Origin: Rhizorhabdus histidinilytica
Lineage (GTDB): Bacteria; Pseudomonadota; Alphaproteobacteria; Sphingomonadales; Sphingomonadaceae
DNA: 64,000 bases
Direction: 5' to 3'
Assembly (NCBI RefSeq): GCF_900167915.1
Contig: NZ_FUYM01000004.1
Coordinates: 310,001 to 374,000, forward strand
The position numbers and the translations under genes were made by a program. Below are positions 43,691-51,944 of this stretch, piece by piece. Numbering within the stretch: position 1 is the first letter of the stretch; each line of letters begins with the position of its first letter. A model generated the notes under the pieces. It was not told where the DNA came from and made no database searches. It saw only the letters and a list, made by a program, of their open reading frames with translations.

Positions 43691-45958
43691 TCAGAACTTG
43701 ATCGAGGCGGAAAGGCCGTAGGAGACCGGCTCGCCATAGATCTCGATGCGGAAGAAGCTGATATTGTTGATGTAGGTCAGATAGTCCTTGTTGAAGATGT
43801 TCTTGCCCCAGGCCGCGATCTCCCAGCCGCCCGACTTGCTGGCGACGGCCAGCCGCGCGTTCTGCACCCAATAGGCGGGCGCCCGGTCGAACAGCTGGTT
43901 GGTCGCTTCCAGATAGCGCTTGGCGGTATATTTGAAGTCGGTGCTGCCGATCAGGTCGAGGTCGTCGTTCAGCGGCACGCTCTTCTGGATCATACCCTGC
44001 GCGGTCCATTTCGGGGTGTTGACCGGGCGTTTGCCGTCGAGCGGCACCGGCCCCGCATAGGTGGTGATGACCGCCGTCGTGTTGCGGAACTTGGCGTCGA
44101 GATAGCTGCCGCCCAGCCGCACCGTCCAGCTGGGATCGGGCCGCCAGGTCAGCTCCGCCTCGGCGCCGTAGGTCCGCGATCCGCCGATGTTGCGCGTGAT
44201 CGGCACCAACGGCGACAACGGATCGTCGACGTTGGTCTGGATGTCCTTGTAATCGTAGAAGAAGGCCGCGAGGTTCAGGTCGAGCGTGCGACCGAGCAGC
44301 CGCGACTTCGACCCGATCTCATAAGCGGTCAGACGTTCGGGATCGAAGGTCGTGATCACGCCACCGAACGGCACGCTGTAGCCGCCGCTGCGGAAGCCGC
44401 GCGAGATCGAGGCGTAGAAGAGCTGGTCGCGCGACGCCTTCCAGTTGATGCCGCCCCGGAAGGAGGTGGTGCCGTCGGTGCGATGCGCAACGAGCGCGTC
44501 GACCGGGATCACCGGCGTCACCAGGTGGCGGCGGCCCGAGGGATCGTCGGCGCCCAGATAGGCGGCACCGTCGATCTTGGTGCGGTCGTTGGTGTAGCGC
44601 AGGCCGACGATCAGCGAGAGCTGGTCGGTCAGCGCATATTCGTTGTTGGTGAAGATCGCGAGCGAGCGGACCTTCTGCTTGAAGTCGGCGGCCAGACGCG
44701 GCGCGAAGGGTGGCAGGCCGGGCAGCGGATTCTCGATCGTGTTGGCGCTGTTCGCCTCGTCGATCGAGTCATGCTCGAAGAAGCCACCGATCAGGACGTT
44801 GAGCCGGTCGAACTTCGCGGTGGCGCGCAGCTCCTGGGAGAATTGCTTGATCCGGCTGTAGAGGAGCTGGTTGACCGCGATGTAGGGCGTGTTGTCGCCG
44901 TCGTCGACCTGGTCGCGGACGAACTGGTCATAGGCGGTGATCGAGGTGAGCTGGAAGGCGCCTGCCTCCTGCTCCAGCCGCAAATAGCCGCCAAACGCCG
45001 AATTGTCGGCCTTCCAGGGCGCGTCGGCATTCATGTTGCGGATGCTCTGCGTCTCGCGCAGGCCGCGCGGATCGGCGCCCGGCACGAACGGGCCGAACTT
45101 CAGGCAGGCGTCGCGATCCTTCTGGATCGCGCCGGTGAAGACGGCGGCGCAATAGCTGCCGTCCGGATTGAACAGGCCCGGGCTCTTATAGGGGGTGAGC
45201 TGGCTCTTGTCCTTGAAGCCATAGACCATCAACCGCGCGGTCGTGCCCTCACCCGCCCATTTGAGCTGCAGGCGGCCGGCGAGCTGGTTCGGCTTGCCGA
45301 AGTCCTTGCCGGTCAGCAGGTTGCGATAGGGGCCGCCCCAGCCCTGCGCGACATAATAGGAGGCGCGGGCGGCGACGGTGTCGCTGAGCGGCTGGTTGAG
45401 GAAGCCGTCACCGCGCACCCGGCCATAATTGTCGATGCTGGCGTTGAAGCCGCCGCTCGGGGTGAACTGGGGCTCCTGCGTGTAATAGTTGACCGAACCG
45501 CCCGTCGTGTTGCGGCCGAACAGCGTTCCCTGCGGCCCCTTCAGCGCCTCGACCCGCTGGATGTCGTAGAAGGGCATCGACAGCATGTAGGGCTTCGACT
45601 TGTAGACCTCGTCGATGTGGACCGCGACCGGCGAGTCGAAGTTCGACGCGAACTCGTTCAGGCCGATGCCGCGCACCGTGAAGGCGGGCAGGTTCGAGCT
45701 CGTCGTCGCGACCACGTTCGAGATCTGGTTGGCCAGCTGGTTGACGTCGGTCATCTGGTTGCGGCGCAGCTCGTCGGCGCCGATCGCGGTCAGCGAGATG
45801 CCGACATCCTGGACCGACTGGGCGCGCTTCTGCGCGGTAACGACAATCTCGCCGCCATCGTCGACGGCTGCGGCTTGGGCGGGCACGCCCTGGGCGGCCG
45901 CGATCGAGGCCCAACTCGCCGCGCCGGCGCACAATATGGCCATATGAAGCTTTTTCAT
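43691..45958 (-). CDS. TonB-dependent receptor of the HDAC-like locus
   Basis: A 755-aa receptor with signal peptide (to about residue 22), TonB-box-like EIVVTAQKRAQS, plug with GLNEFASNFDSPVAVHIDE and RVEALKGPQGTLFGRNTTGG, and a barrel ending YGLSASIKF. AGGGGC precedes the ATG. It is a close paralogue of the receptor at 27200-29470. The HDAC-like hydrolase gene follows and a divergent AraC gene faces it, giving a compact uptake-deacylation-regulation unit. Confidence 0.93.
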   Translation of the reverse strand: MKKLHMAILCAGAASWASIAAAQGVPAQAAAVDDGGEIVVTAQKRAQSVQDVGISLTAIGADELRRNQMTDVNQLANQISNVVATTSSNLPAFTVRGIGLNEFASNFDSPVAVHIDEVYKSKPYMLSMPFYDIQRVEALKGPQGTLFGRNTTGGSVNYYTQEPQFTPSGGFNASIDNYGRVRGDGFLNQPLSDTVAARASYYVAQGWGGPYRNLLTGKDFGKPNQLAGRLQLKWAGEGTTARLMVYGFKDKSQLTPYKSPGLFNPDGSYCAAVFTGAIQKDRDACLKFGPFVPGADPRGLRETQSIRNMNADAPWKADNSAFGGYLRLEQEAGAFQLTSITAYDQFVRDQVDDGDNTPYIAVNQLLYSRIKQFSQELRATAKFDRLNVLIGGFFEHDSIDEANSANTIENPLPGLPPFAPRLAADFKQKVRSLAIFTNNEYALTDQLSLIVGLRYTNDRTKIDGAAYLGADDPSGRRHLVTPVIPVDALVAHRTDGTTSFRGGINWKASRDQLFYASISRGFRSGGYSVPFGGVITTFDPERLTAYEIGSKSRLLGRTLDLNLAAFFYDYKDIQTNVDDPLSPLVPITRNIGGSRTYGAEAELTWRPDPSWTVRLGGSYLDAKFRNTTAVITTYAGPVPLDGKRPVNTPKWTAQGMIQKSVPLNDDLDLIGSTDFKYTAKRYLEATNQLFDRAPAYWVQNARLAVASKSGGWEIAAWGKNIFNKDYLTYINNISFFRIEIYGEPVSYGLSASIKF

Positions 45959-46136
45959 CGATTGCCCCTATGTTGTTTCGACAGGACGCCGGTTCACCGG
46001 CGCATTCCTCCGGATCGCGCTGCCGTCGGCTCTCGGGCCGGTCGGCTTCTCGTTCGATCGTCGGTGGGTAACAGCAGGGCGGAAAGCCGTCCCGCCTGCC
46101 CGTGCCATTTGATCGTCTGGCCGTGCCAACCTGCTC

Positions 46137-46174
46137 CGACGGCTGTCCGGGCCGTCGAAGTTACTTGAAACTTC
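46137..46174. promoter_or_regulatory. Two adjacent inverted repeats in the TBDR/AraC divergent region
   Basis: CGACGGC/GCCGTCG (46137-46157, 7-base loop) is followed by GAAGTT/AACTTC (46157-46174, 6-base loop). They lie between the receptor and AraC starts and are candidate regulator sites; AraC proteins more often bind direct repeats, so the assignment is uncertain. Confidence 0.35.
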
Positions 46175-46238
46175 CATGAATCCATTCATCATGGCGGCCA
46201 GCGCCGGTGCCTTTGCCCGTCAAGGAAAGGGAGCGAGC

Positions 46239-47162
46239 ATGGGGTCAATGCCAACATCGTCGGATGCGAGCCAGTTCGCCAGTTCGCTGCGCGCGGCCTA
46301 TGGCGTCTACGACACCGAGCCGACTTCGTCCGCCATCCGTTCGGCCGGCACGCTGACCCCGGTGTCGCGCGGGCCGTTCGAGGGCTATCTGGTCCACGCC
46401 AATGCCGTGCGCAGCCGGCGCCCTGCCCTGCGCGACCGATGGGAGGAATGCGCCTTCATCCTGATGCCGCTCGCCGGCGACATCCATGTCGACCATTATG
46501 ACCGGCAGAACGTCCTGACGGCGGGCGACATGGTGCTGATGGATTCGCACGCACCGTCGACGATCGACGCCTTCGGCCGCAACCGTTCGGTCGTGCTCGC
46601 CATGCCGCGTTCGAGCGTGTCGCAGCTTCGTCCCGACAGCGACCGGCTGTTCGGCCGCCGCCTCCAGGGCCGCAAGGGCATCGGCAACATGCTCTCCGCG
46701 ATGCTCGCCAGCATCGTCGACGCCGACGCGGAGGAGGAGATGGACGCGCGCGATTCGATGCTGACCTTGTCGGTGACGATGTCGCTGCTCGACCGGCTGA
46801 TCGAAAATCGCCCGGACAGCGACTCGCATCGCCGCTCCCGCGCCGAGGCCGAGATCGGCAAGATGCGGTCATGGGTGGTCGAACATGCTGCCGATCCGGA
46901 CATGAGCATCGAGACGCTGGCGCGCCGCTTCGCCCTGTCCCGCCGCAGCCTCTACCGCCTGTTCGGCGAAGTCGGGGCGACCCCGCGCCAGTGGCTCGCC
47001 GACGTGCGGCTGGACGAGGCGCGCAAATGGCTGGTCGCCGGCGATCCCCGCTTCCGCACGGTCAGCCAGGTCGCCTTCGCCGCCGGCTTCAACGACAGCA
47101 GCCACTTCAGCCGCCTGTTCAAGCGCCGCTTCGGCGTCCTCCCCGGATCGCTGGCGCGCTAA
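46239..47162 (+). CDS. AraC-family transcriptional regulator
   Basis: About 307 aa from ATG 46239, with GGAAAGGGAG five bases upstream (ATG 46176 is an alternative). The N-terminal part resembles the AraC_binding_2 type with a beta-rich pocket. The C-terminal part has the two AraC HTH motifs: MSIETLARRFALSRRSLYRLF and VSQVAFAAGFNDSSHFSRLFKRRFG. It is divergent from the TBDR-HDAC pair and probably activates it in response to the substrate. It converges, with a single-base gap, on the oxoprolinase gene. Confidence 0.88.
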   Translation: MGSMPTSSDASQFASSLRAAYGVYDTEPTSSAIRSAGTLTPVSRGPFEGYLVHANAVRSRRPALRDRWEECAFILMPLAGDIHVDHYDRQNVLTAGDMVLMDSHAPSTIDAFGRNRSVVLAMPRSSVSQLRPDSDRLFGRRLQGRKGIGNMLSAMLASIVDADAEEEMDARDSMLTLSVTMSLLDRLIENRPDSDSHRRSRAEAEIGKMRSWVVEHAADPDMSIETLARRFALSRRSLYRLFGEVGATPRQWLADVRLDEARKWLVAGDPRFRTVSQVAFAAGFNDSSHFSRLFKRRFGVLPGSLAR

Positions 47163-47163
47163 C

Positions 47164-50100
47164 CTAGGTCGGCCGGCCGAAGCCCCCGCCGCCCGGCGTG
47201 TCGATCACGAACACGTCGCCCTCCCGCATCTCGACGCTCTCGGTCGACCCGACCGTCTCGACCGTGCCGTCCGCCCGCCACACATGGTTGCGTCCGGCCT
47301 CGCCGGGCTCGCCCCCGTCGAGGCCGAAGGGCGCGACCCGGCGGCGATTGGACAGGATCGTAGCGGTCATCGGCTGGCGGAAGCGGATGCGGCGGCGGAT
47401 GCCGTCGCCGCCGCGATGGCGGCCGGCCCCGCCCGATCCGCGACGCACCTCGAACGCCTCCACCAGCACCGGGAAGCGCCATTCGAGCACTTCCGGGTCG
47501 GTCAGCCGGCTGTTGGTCATATGCGTCTGCACCGCGGCGGTTCCGTCGAAATCCGGGCCCGCCCCGCTGCCGCCGCCGATCGTCTCATAATATTGGTAGA
47601 CCGCGTCGCCGAAGGTGAAGTTGTTCATCGTCCCCTGCGCGGCAGCCATCGTCCCGGTCGCGCCGTAAAGCGCGTCGGTGATCACCTGGCTCGTCTCGAC
47701 ATTGCCCGCGACCACCGCCGCCGGCCATGCGGGGCGCAGCATCGATCCCTCGGGGATGACGATGTCGATCGGCTCGAGGCAGCCGTCGTTCATCGGTATG
47801 TCCTCGTCGACCAGCGTGCGCATCACATAGAGCACCGCCGCGCGGCAGATCGACGGCGGCGCATTGAAGTTGCTCGCCTGCTGCGCGCTGGTGCCGGTGA
47901 AGTCGACCACCGCCCGCCGCGCCGCACGGTCGACCCGGATCGCCACGGCGATGTGCGATCCGTCGTCCAGCTCATAGGCGAAGGCGCCGTCGTCGATCCG
48001 GTCGAGCACGCGGCGCACCGCCTCGGCCGCATTGTCCTGCACGTGGCGCATATAGGCGGTGACGGTGTCGCGCCCATAATGGGCGACCATCTTGCGGATT
48101 TCGTCGGCACCGCGCGCGCAGGCGGCGATTTGGGCGCGGATGTCGCCGACATTGCGATCGGGATCGCGCGCCGGCCAGGGGCCGGAGGCGAGCATCGCGC
48201 GGAACTCCATCTCGCGCAGGCGTCCGTCCTCGACCAGCCGGAAGGCGTCGAACAGCACCCCTTCCTCGTCGAGGGTGCGGCTGTCCGGCGGCATGGACCC
48301 CGGCGTGCGCCCGCCGATATCAGCATGATGGCCGCGCGCAGCGACGTAGAAGGAGCAGCGACCGTCATCGTCGAACACGGGCATCACGACCGTCAGGTCG
48401 GGCAGGTGCGTGCCGCCATTATAGGGATTGTTGATCAGATAGGCGTCGCCGGGACGCAGCCCGCGCGGCGAGCCGAGCGCCGCGTCGCGGACCGCGCGCA
48501 CGCTGTCCCCCATTGATCCGAGATGCACCGGCATGTGCGGCGCATTGGCGACCAGCGCGCCCTCCGCATCGAACAGCGCGCAGGAGAAATCGAGCCTTTC
48601 CTTGATGTTGACCGAGAGGGCGCTGTTCTGGAGCGCCTGTCCCATCTGCTCGGCGATCGCCATGAACAGGTTGTTGAAGATCTCCAGCCGGACCGGATCG
48701 AGCATCGTGCCGTCGGCCCCGGCCCGCTGCTCGCGCGGCGCGACGCGGCTGAGGACCAGGTCGCCCGCATCGGTGGCCCGCGCCGACCAGCCCGGCTCGA
48801 CCACCACCGTCGCGGTGCTGTCGTGGATGATCGCCGGCCCGGCGATCGACCGGCCCGGCGCCAGCGTCTCGCGCGCCAGCACCGGCGCGTCGTGTCCGGC
48901 GCCGTTCGCGAACATCCGGGTCTGTCGCGGCTCCGCTTCGGGCGGCGGCTCCGCGCTGCCGGCCGCGGGTTCGGGCCGGATCGCGGGCACGACCAGCTCG
49001 ACCGCGACCGATTCGACGATCAGCGGCACGTCGGGCATCGCGAAGGTGAAGCGCTGCCGGTAGCGTTCCTCGAACAGGCGGCGGATCGTCGCCTCGTCGG
49101 CTTCGTCGATCTCGATACCGGTGTCGGTCCCCTGATAGCGGACCAGCAGGCTGCGGCGGAAACGCGCGGCGCCGGGATCGAAACCGTCGGTCACCACCTG
49201 CGCGCGGCATTCGCCCTCCAGCGCATCCATCAGCGCGGCGGCCTCCGCCAGCGCCTCCTCGTCCAGCGCCACCTCCACCGCGCGATGGCGCAGGATGCGC
49301 TGGTCGGCGAGGCCGATGCCATAGGCCGACAGCACCCCGGCGAGCGGGTGGATCATGACATGCCCCATGCCCAGCGCGTCGGCGACCAGGCAGGCATGCT
49401 GGCCCGCCGCCCCGCCGAAACAGGCAAGCACATAGTCGCCGACGTCATGCCCGCGCGCGACCGATATCTTCTTGATCGCATTGGCCATCCCGTCGACCGC
49501 GATCGCCAGGAAGCCCTCGGCCAGCGCCTCGGGCGTGGTCGGCGGCAGGCCGGCGGCGGCGACCTCGTCGGCCAGTGCCTCGAACTTCCGCCGGACGATT
49601 GCGGCGTCGATCGGCTGGTTGCCGTCCGGCCCGAACAGCTTCGGGAAGACGTCGGGCTGGAGCTTGCCCAGCAGCACGTTGCAGTCGGTGATCGTCAGCG
49701 GCCCGCCGCGGCGATAGCAGGCAGGCCCCGGATCGGCCCCGGCGGATTCGGGGCCGACGCGCAGCCGGGTCCCGTCGAAGCGGCAGATCGACCCGCCACC
49801 CGCCGCGATCGTGTCGATGCTCATCATCGGCACGCGCAGCCGGACGCCGGCGACGACCGTCTCCAGCGTCCGTTCGTAGCTCCCGGCATAATGCGATACG
49901 TCGGTCGAGGTGCCGCCCATGTCGAAGCCGATCACCTTGCCGAAGCCGGCGGCCTCGGCGGTGCGGACCATGCCGACGATGCCCCCCGCCGGCCCCGACA
50001 GGATCGCGTCGCGCCCCCGGAAGCGCTCCGCCCCGATCAGTCCGCCATTGGATTGCATGAAGGCGAGCGGCACCCCGTCGCCCAGCGCCTCCGCCACCTG

Positions 50101-50787
50101 GCCGACATAGCGGCCCAGCACCGGCGACAGATAGGCGTCGACCAGCGTGGTATCGCCACGACTGACGATCTTCATCAGCGGGCTGACCCGGTTGCTTACC
50201 GAAACCTGGGTGAAGCCAATGCCGCGCGCGATCTCGGCGATGCGATCCTCGTGCTCCGGAAAGCGATAGCCGTGCATCAGCGCGATCGCGACGGCGGTAC
50301 AGCCGGCGGCGAAGGCCTCGTGCAGTTCCGCCTCGACATGCTCCACGTCGAGCGGCTGCAGGATGTGTCCCTCGGCATCGACCCGCTCGCGCGCCTCGAT
50401 CACCCGCCGTTCGAGCCGGTCGGGCAGGACGATGTGGCGATCGAACAGCCGCGGGCGGTTCTGGTAGCCGATGCGCAGCATGTCGCGGAAGCCGACCGTG
50501 GTGACCAGCGCGACTGCCTCGCCCCGCCGTTCGAGCAGGGCGTTGGTGGCGACGGTGGTACCCATTTTCACGCTGGCGATCCGGTCCGCCGGGATCGGAT
50601 CGGCGGCGGCGAGGCCGAGCAGGTCGCGGATGCCCTGGATCGCCGCATCAGTATAGCGTTCGGGATGTGACGACAGCAGCTTGCGCGTCACGATCCGGCG
50701 ATCGGGCGACAGCGCTACGAGATCGGTGAAGGTGCCGCCCCGATCGATCCAGAAATGCCAGCCGGCCCCCGCTACTTCGTCACGCAT
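47164..50787 (-). CDS. Fused hydantoinase/5-oxoprolinase (HyuA-HyuB type)
   Basis: A 1207-aa ATP-dependent lactam hydrolase from ATG 50787. The N-terminal half is HyuA-like (IDRGGTFTDLVA, MGTTVATNALLERRGE, FDMGGTSTDVSHY and GGAAGQHA, about residues 10-680). The C-terminal half is HyuB-like (LFMAIAEQMGQALQNSA, NNPYNGGTHLPDL, ARGHHADIGGRTPGSMP). This single-chain layout is that of 5-oxoprolinase (5-oxoproline + ATP to glutamate); N-methylhydantoin or related lactams are alternatives. Monocistronic. Confidence 0.92.
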   Translation of the reverse strand: MRDEVAGAGWHFWIDRGGTFTDLVALSPDRRIVTRKLLSSHPERYTDAAIQGIRDLLGLAAADPIPADRIASVKMGTTVATNALLERRGEAVALVTTVGFRDMLRIGYQNRPRLFDRHIVLPDRLERRVIEARERVDAEGHILQPLDVEHVEAELHEAFAAGCTAVAIALMHGYRFPEHEDRIAEIARGIGFTQVSVSNRVSPLMKIVSRGDTTLVDAYLSPVLGRYVGQVAEALGDGVPLAFMQSNGGLIGAERFRGRDAILSGPAGGIVGMVRTAEAAGFGKVIGFDMGGTSTDVSHYAGSYERTLETVVAGVRLRVPMMSIDTIAAGGGSICRFDGTRLRVGPESAGADPGPACYRRGGPLTITDCNVLLGKLQPDVFPKLFGPDGNQPIDAAIVRRKFEALADEVAAAGLPPTTPEALAEGFLAIAVDGMANAIKKISVARGHDVGDYVLACFGGAAGQHACLVADALGMGHVMIHPLAGVLSAYGIGLADQRILRHRAVEVALDEEALAEAAALMDALEGECRAQVVTDGFDPGAARFRRSLLVRYQGTDTGIEIDEADEATIRRLFEERYRQRFTFAMPDVPLIVESVAVELVVPAIRPEPAAGSAEPPPEAEPRQTRMFANGAGHDAPVLARETLAPGRSIAGPAIIHDSTATVVVEPGWSARATDAGDLVLSRVAPREQRAGADGTMLDPVRLEIFNNLFMAIAEQMGQALQNSALSVNIKERLDFSCALFDAEGALVANAPHMPVHLGSMGDSVRAVRDAALGSPRGLRPGDAYLINNPYNGGTHLPDLTVVMPVFDDDGRCSFYVAARGHHADIGGRTPGSMPPDSRTLDEEGVLFDAFRLVEDGRLREMEFRAMLASGPWPARDPDRNVGDIRAQIAACARGADEIRKMVAHYGRDTVTAYMRHVQDNAAEAVRRVLDRIDDGAFAYELDDGSHIAVAIRVDRAARRAVVDFTGTSAQQASNFNAPPSICRAAVLYVMRTLVDEDIPMNDGCLEPIDIVIPEGSMLRPAWPAAVVAGNVETSQVITDALYGATGTMAAAQGTMNNFTFGDAVYQYYETIGGGSGAGPDFDGTAAVQTHMTNSRLTDPEVLEWRFPVLVEAFEVRRGSGGAGRHRGGDGIRRRIRFRQPMTATILSNRRRVAPFGLDGGEPGEAGRNHVWRADGTVETVGSTESVEMREGDVFVIDTPGGGGFGRPT

Positions 50788-50866
50788 CGCTTCACCCAAC
50801 CCGGAACGTCATCAAGGCTGGCTGGTCCGGATCGCGACGATTTTCAAGGCCAGGCTGTCACGGACG

Positions 50867-51571
50867 TCATTCCGACACGCCCATCCATTCGAGGGTGAGC
50901 CGCCGCACCGTGTCCCAGACCTTGGCATGCCCGCCAGCCAGCGCGAGCCAGGCCGCACCGAGCACCGGCAACCCCAATGTGCCGCTCAATCCGCCCAGCC
51001 GGTGGCCATAGGATGCCGGATCGGCTCCCGCATCGATCGCTGCGATCGCCTGGGCGAAGCTGTAGCGCAGCCGGGCGATCATCGCCTCCATCGGCTCGCG
51101 CCCCATGATCTGCTCCAGCCCCTCGCGCGTCGCCGCGCCCTCGTCGATCGCGTCGAGCGACAGCCAGCGCCGCAGCAGGCCGTGCAGGTCGGTCGCGGTG
51201 AACGGCTTGGGCAGCCAGCCGTCGAAATCATGCTCGAGGAAATAGCGCTCGCCCCGGGGAGGCCGATGCGCGGTGAAGGCGATGATCGGTACCTTCTTCG
51301 TCCAGTCGGCGGTCTGGCGGATCGGTACGATCCCGCGCAGGCCGGTGATCCCCGCCATCTCGATATCCATCAGGATCAGCGAATATTGCTGGAGGCGCAC
51401 CGCCTGGAAGGCGGCGGGCGCATCGGGCGCGACGTCGACAGCATAGCCGCTACCCGCGAGCAACGCCCTCACGATTCCACCGAATGCCGGCTCGTCGTCG
51501 ACGACCAGCACGGGATGACCATTTTTCCTGTTGCCCGCCGAAGGCAGGTCGAAACTCGTGATGACAGACAT
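50867..51571 (-). CDS. REC-HPt two-component protein without output domain
   Basis: A 234-aa protein. Residues 20-140 form a receiver domain with the acidic pair VVDDEP, the phospho-acceptor Asp in LILMDIEMAG, the Thr in IIAFTAH and the Lys in WLPKPF. The C-terminal third contains YGHRLGGLSGTLGLPVLG, which resembles an HPt histidine site. There is no DNA-binding domain. It is divergent from cstA and may act in a phosphorelay, perhaps linked to nutrient starvation. No histidine kinase is nearby. Confidence 0.78.
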   Translation of the reverse strand: MSVITSFDLPSAGNRKNGHPVLVVDDEPAFGGIVRALLAGSGYAVDVAPDAPAAFQAVRLQQYSLILMDIEMAGITGLRGIVPIRQTADWTKKVPIIAFTAHRPPRGERYFLEHDFDGWLPKPFTATDLHGLLRRWLSLDAIDEGAATREGLEQIMGREPMEAMIARLRYSFAQAIAAIDAGADPASYGHRLGGLSGTLGLPVLGAAWLALAGGHAKVWDTVRRLTLEWMGVSE

Positions 51572-51944
51572 ATCAGCCCCGATCCATCCATTGCCACGGG
51601 CTCCCGGCTCCCCGGGAGCACGGGACCGGCTACCGACGGTCGACGGCCCATGGCCGACGGCGGACGATGCGGCGCGACGCTCCCCACGGCGCGACCGGTC
51701 GCCCTGATCGATCCCGAATGACGACGCCGTCGTCTACGCCTCGCACCGCTCCCCCATCGGACGGTGCGATCGACGGCCATCCGGCCTCCAGCCCCGCCGG
51801 CACTGTAAACGCATTCGAACGGCCGGCGATCCTCCGTAAAATCCGGGAGCCGCCGAAAGCCCCCCGCCCCGCCCGCAAATGGTGGACAGGACCGAAGCAG
51901 GGACGATAGGCAGGCGCGACAGCTTTTCGGAGGGGCACCAGATC
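51572..51944. other. Divergent intergenic region between REC-HPt and cstA
   Basis: About 370 bp without a supported gene. It contains a perfect 8-bp stem (GCTCCCGG 51600-51607, CCGGGAGC 51612-51619) in the leader of the REC-HPt gene, and GGAGGGG before the cstA start. No clear promoter consensus was found. Confidence 0.5.

Noticed and set aside
43685-46168. Plus-strand open frame of more than 800 codons
   Set aside because: It mirrors the receptor gene on the other strand and has no recognisable domain or ribosome binding site.
48523-50670. Plus-strand open frame opposite the oxoprolinase gene
   Set aside because: Shadow of the HyuA/HyuB coding sequence; His/Arg/Asp-rich and without motifs.
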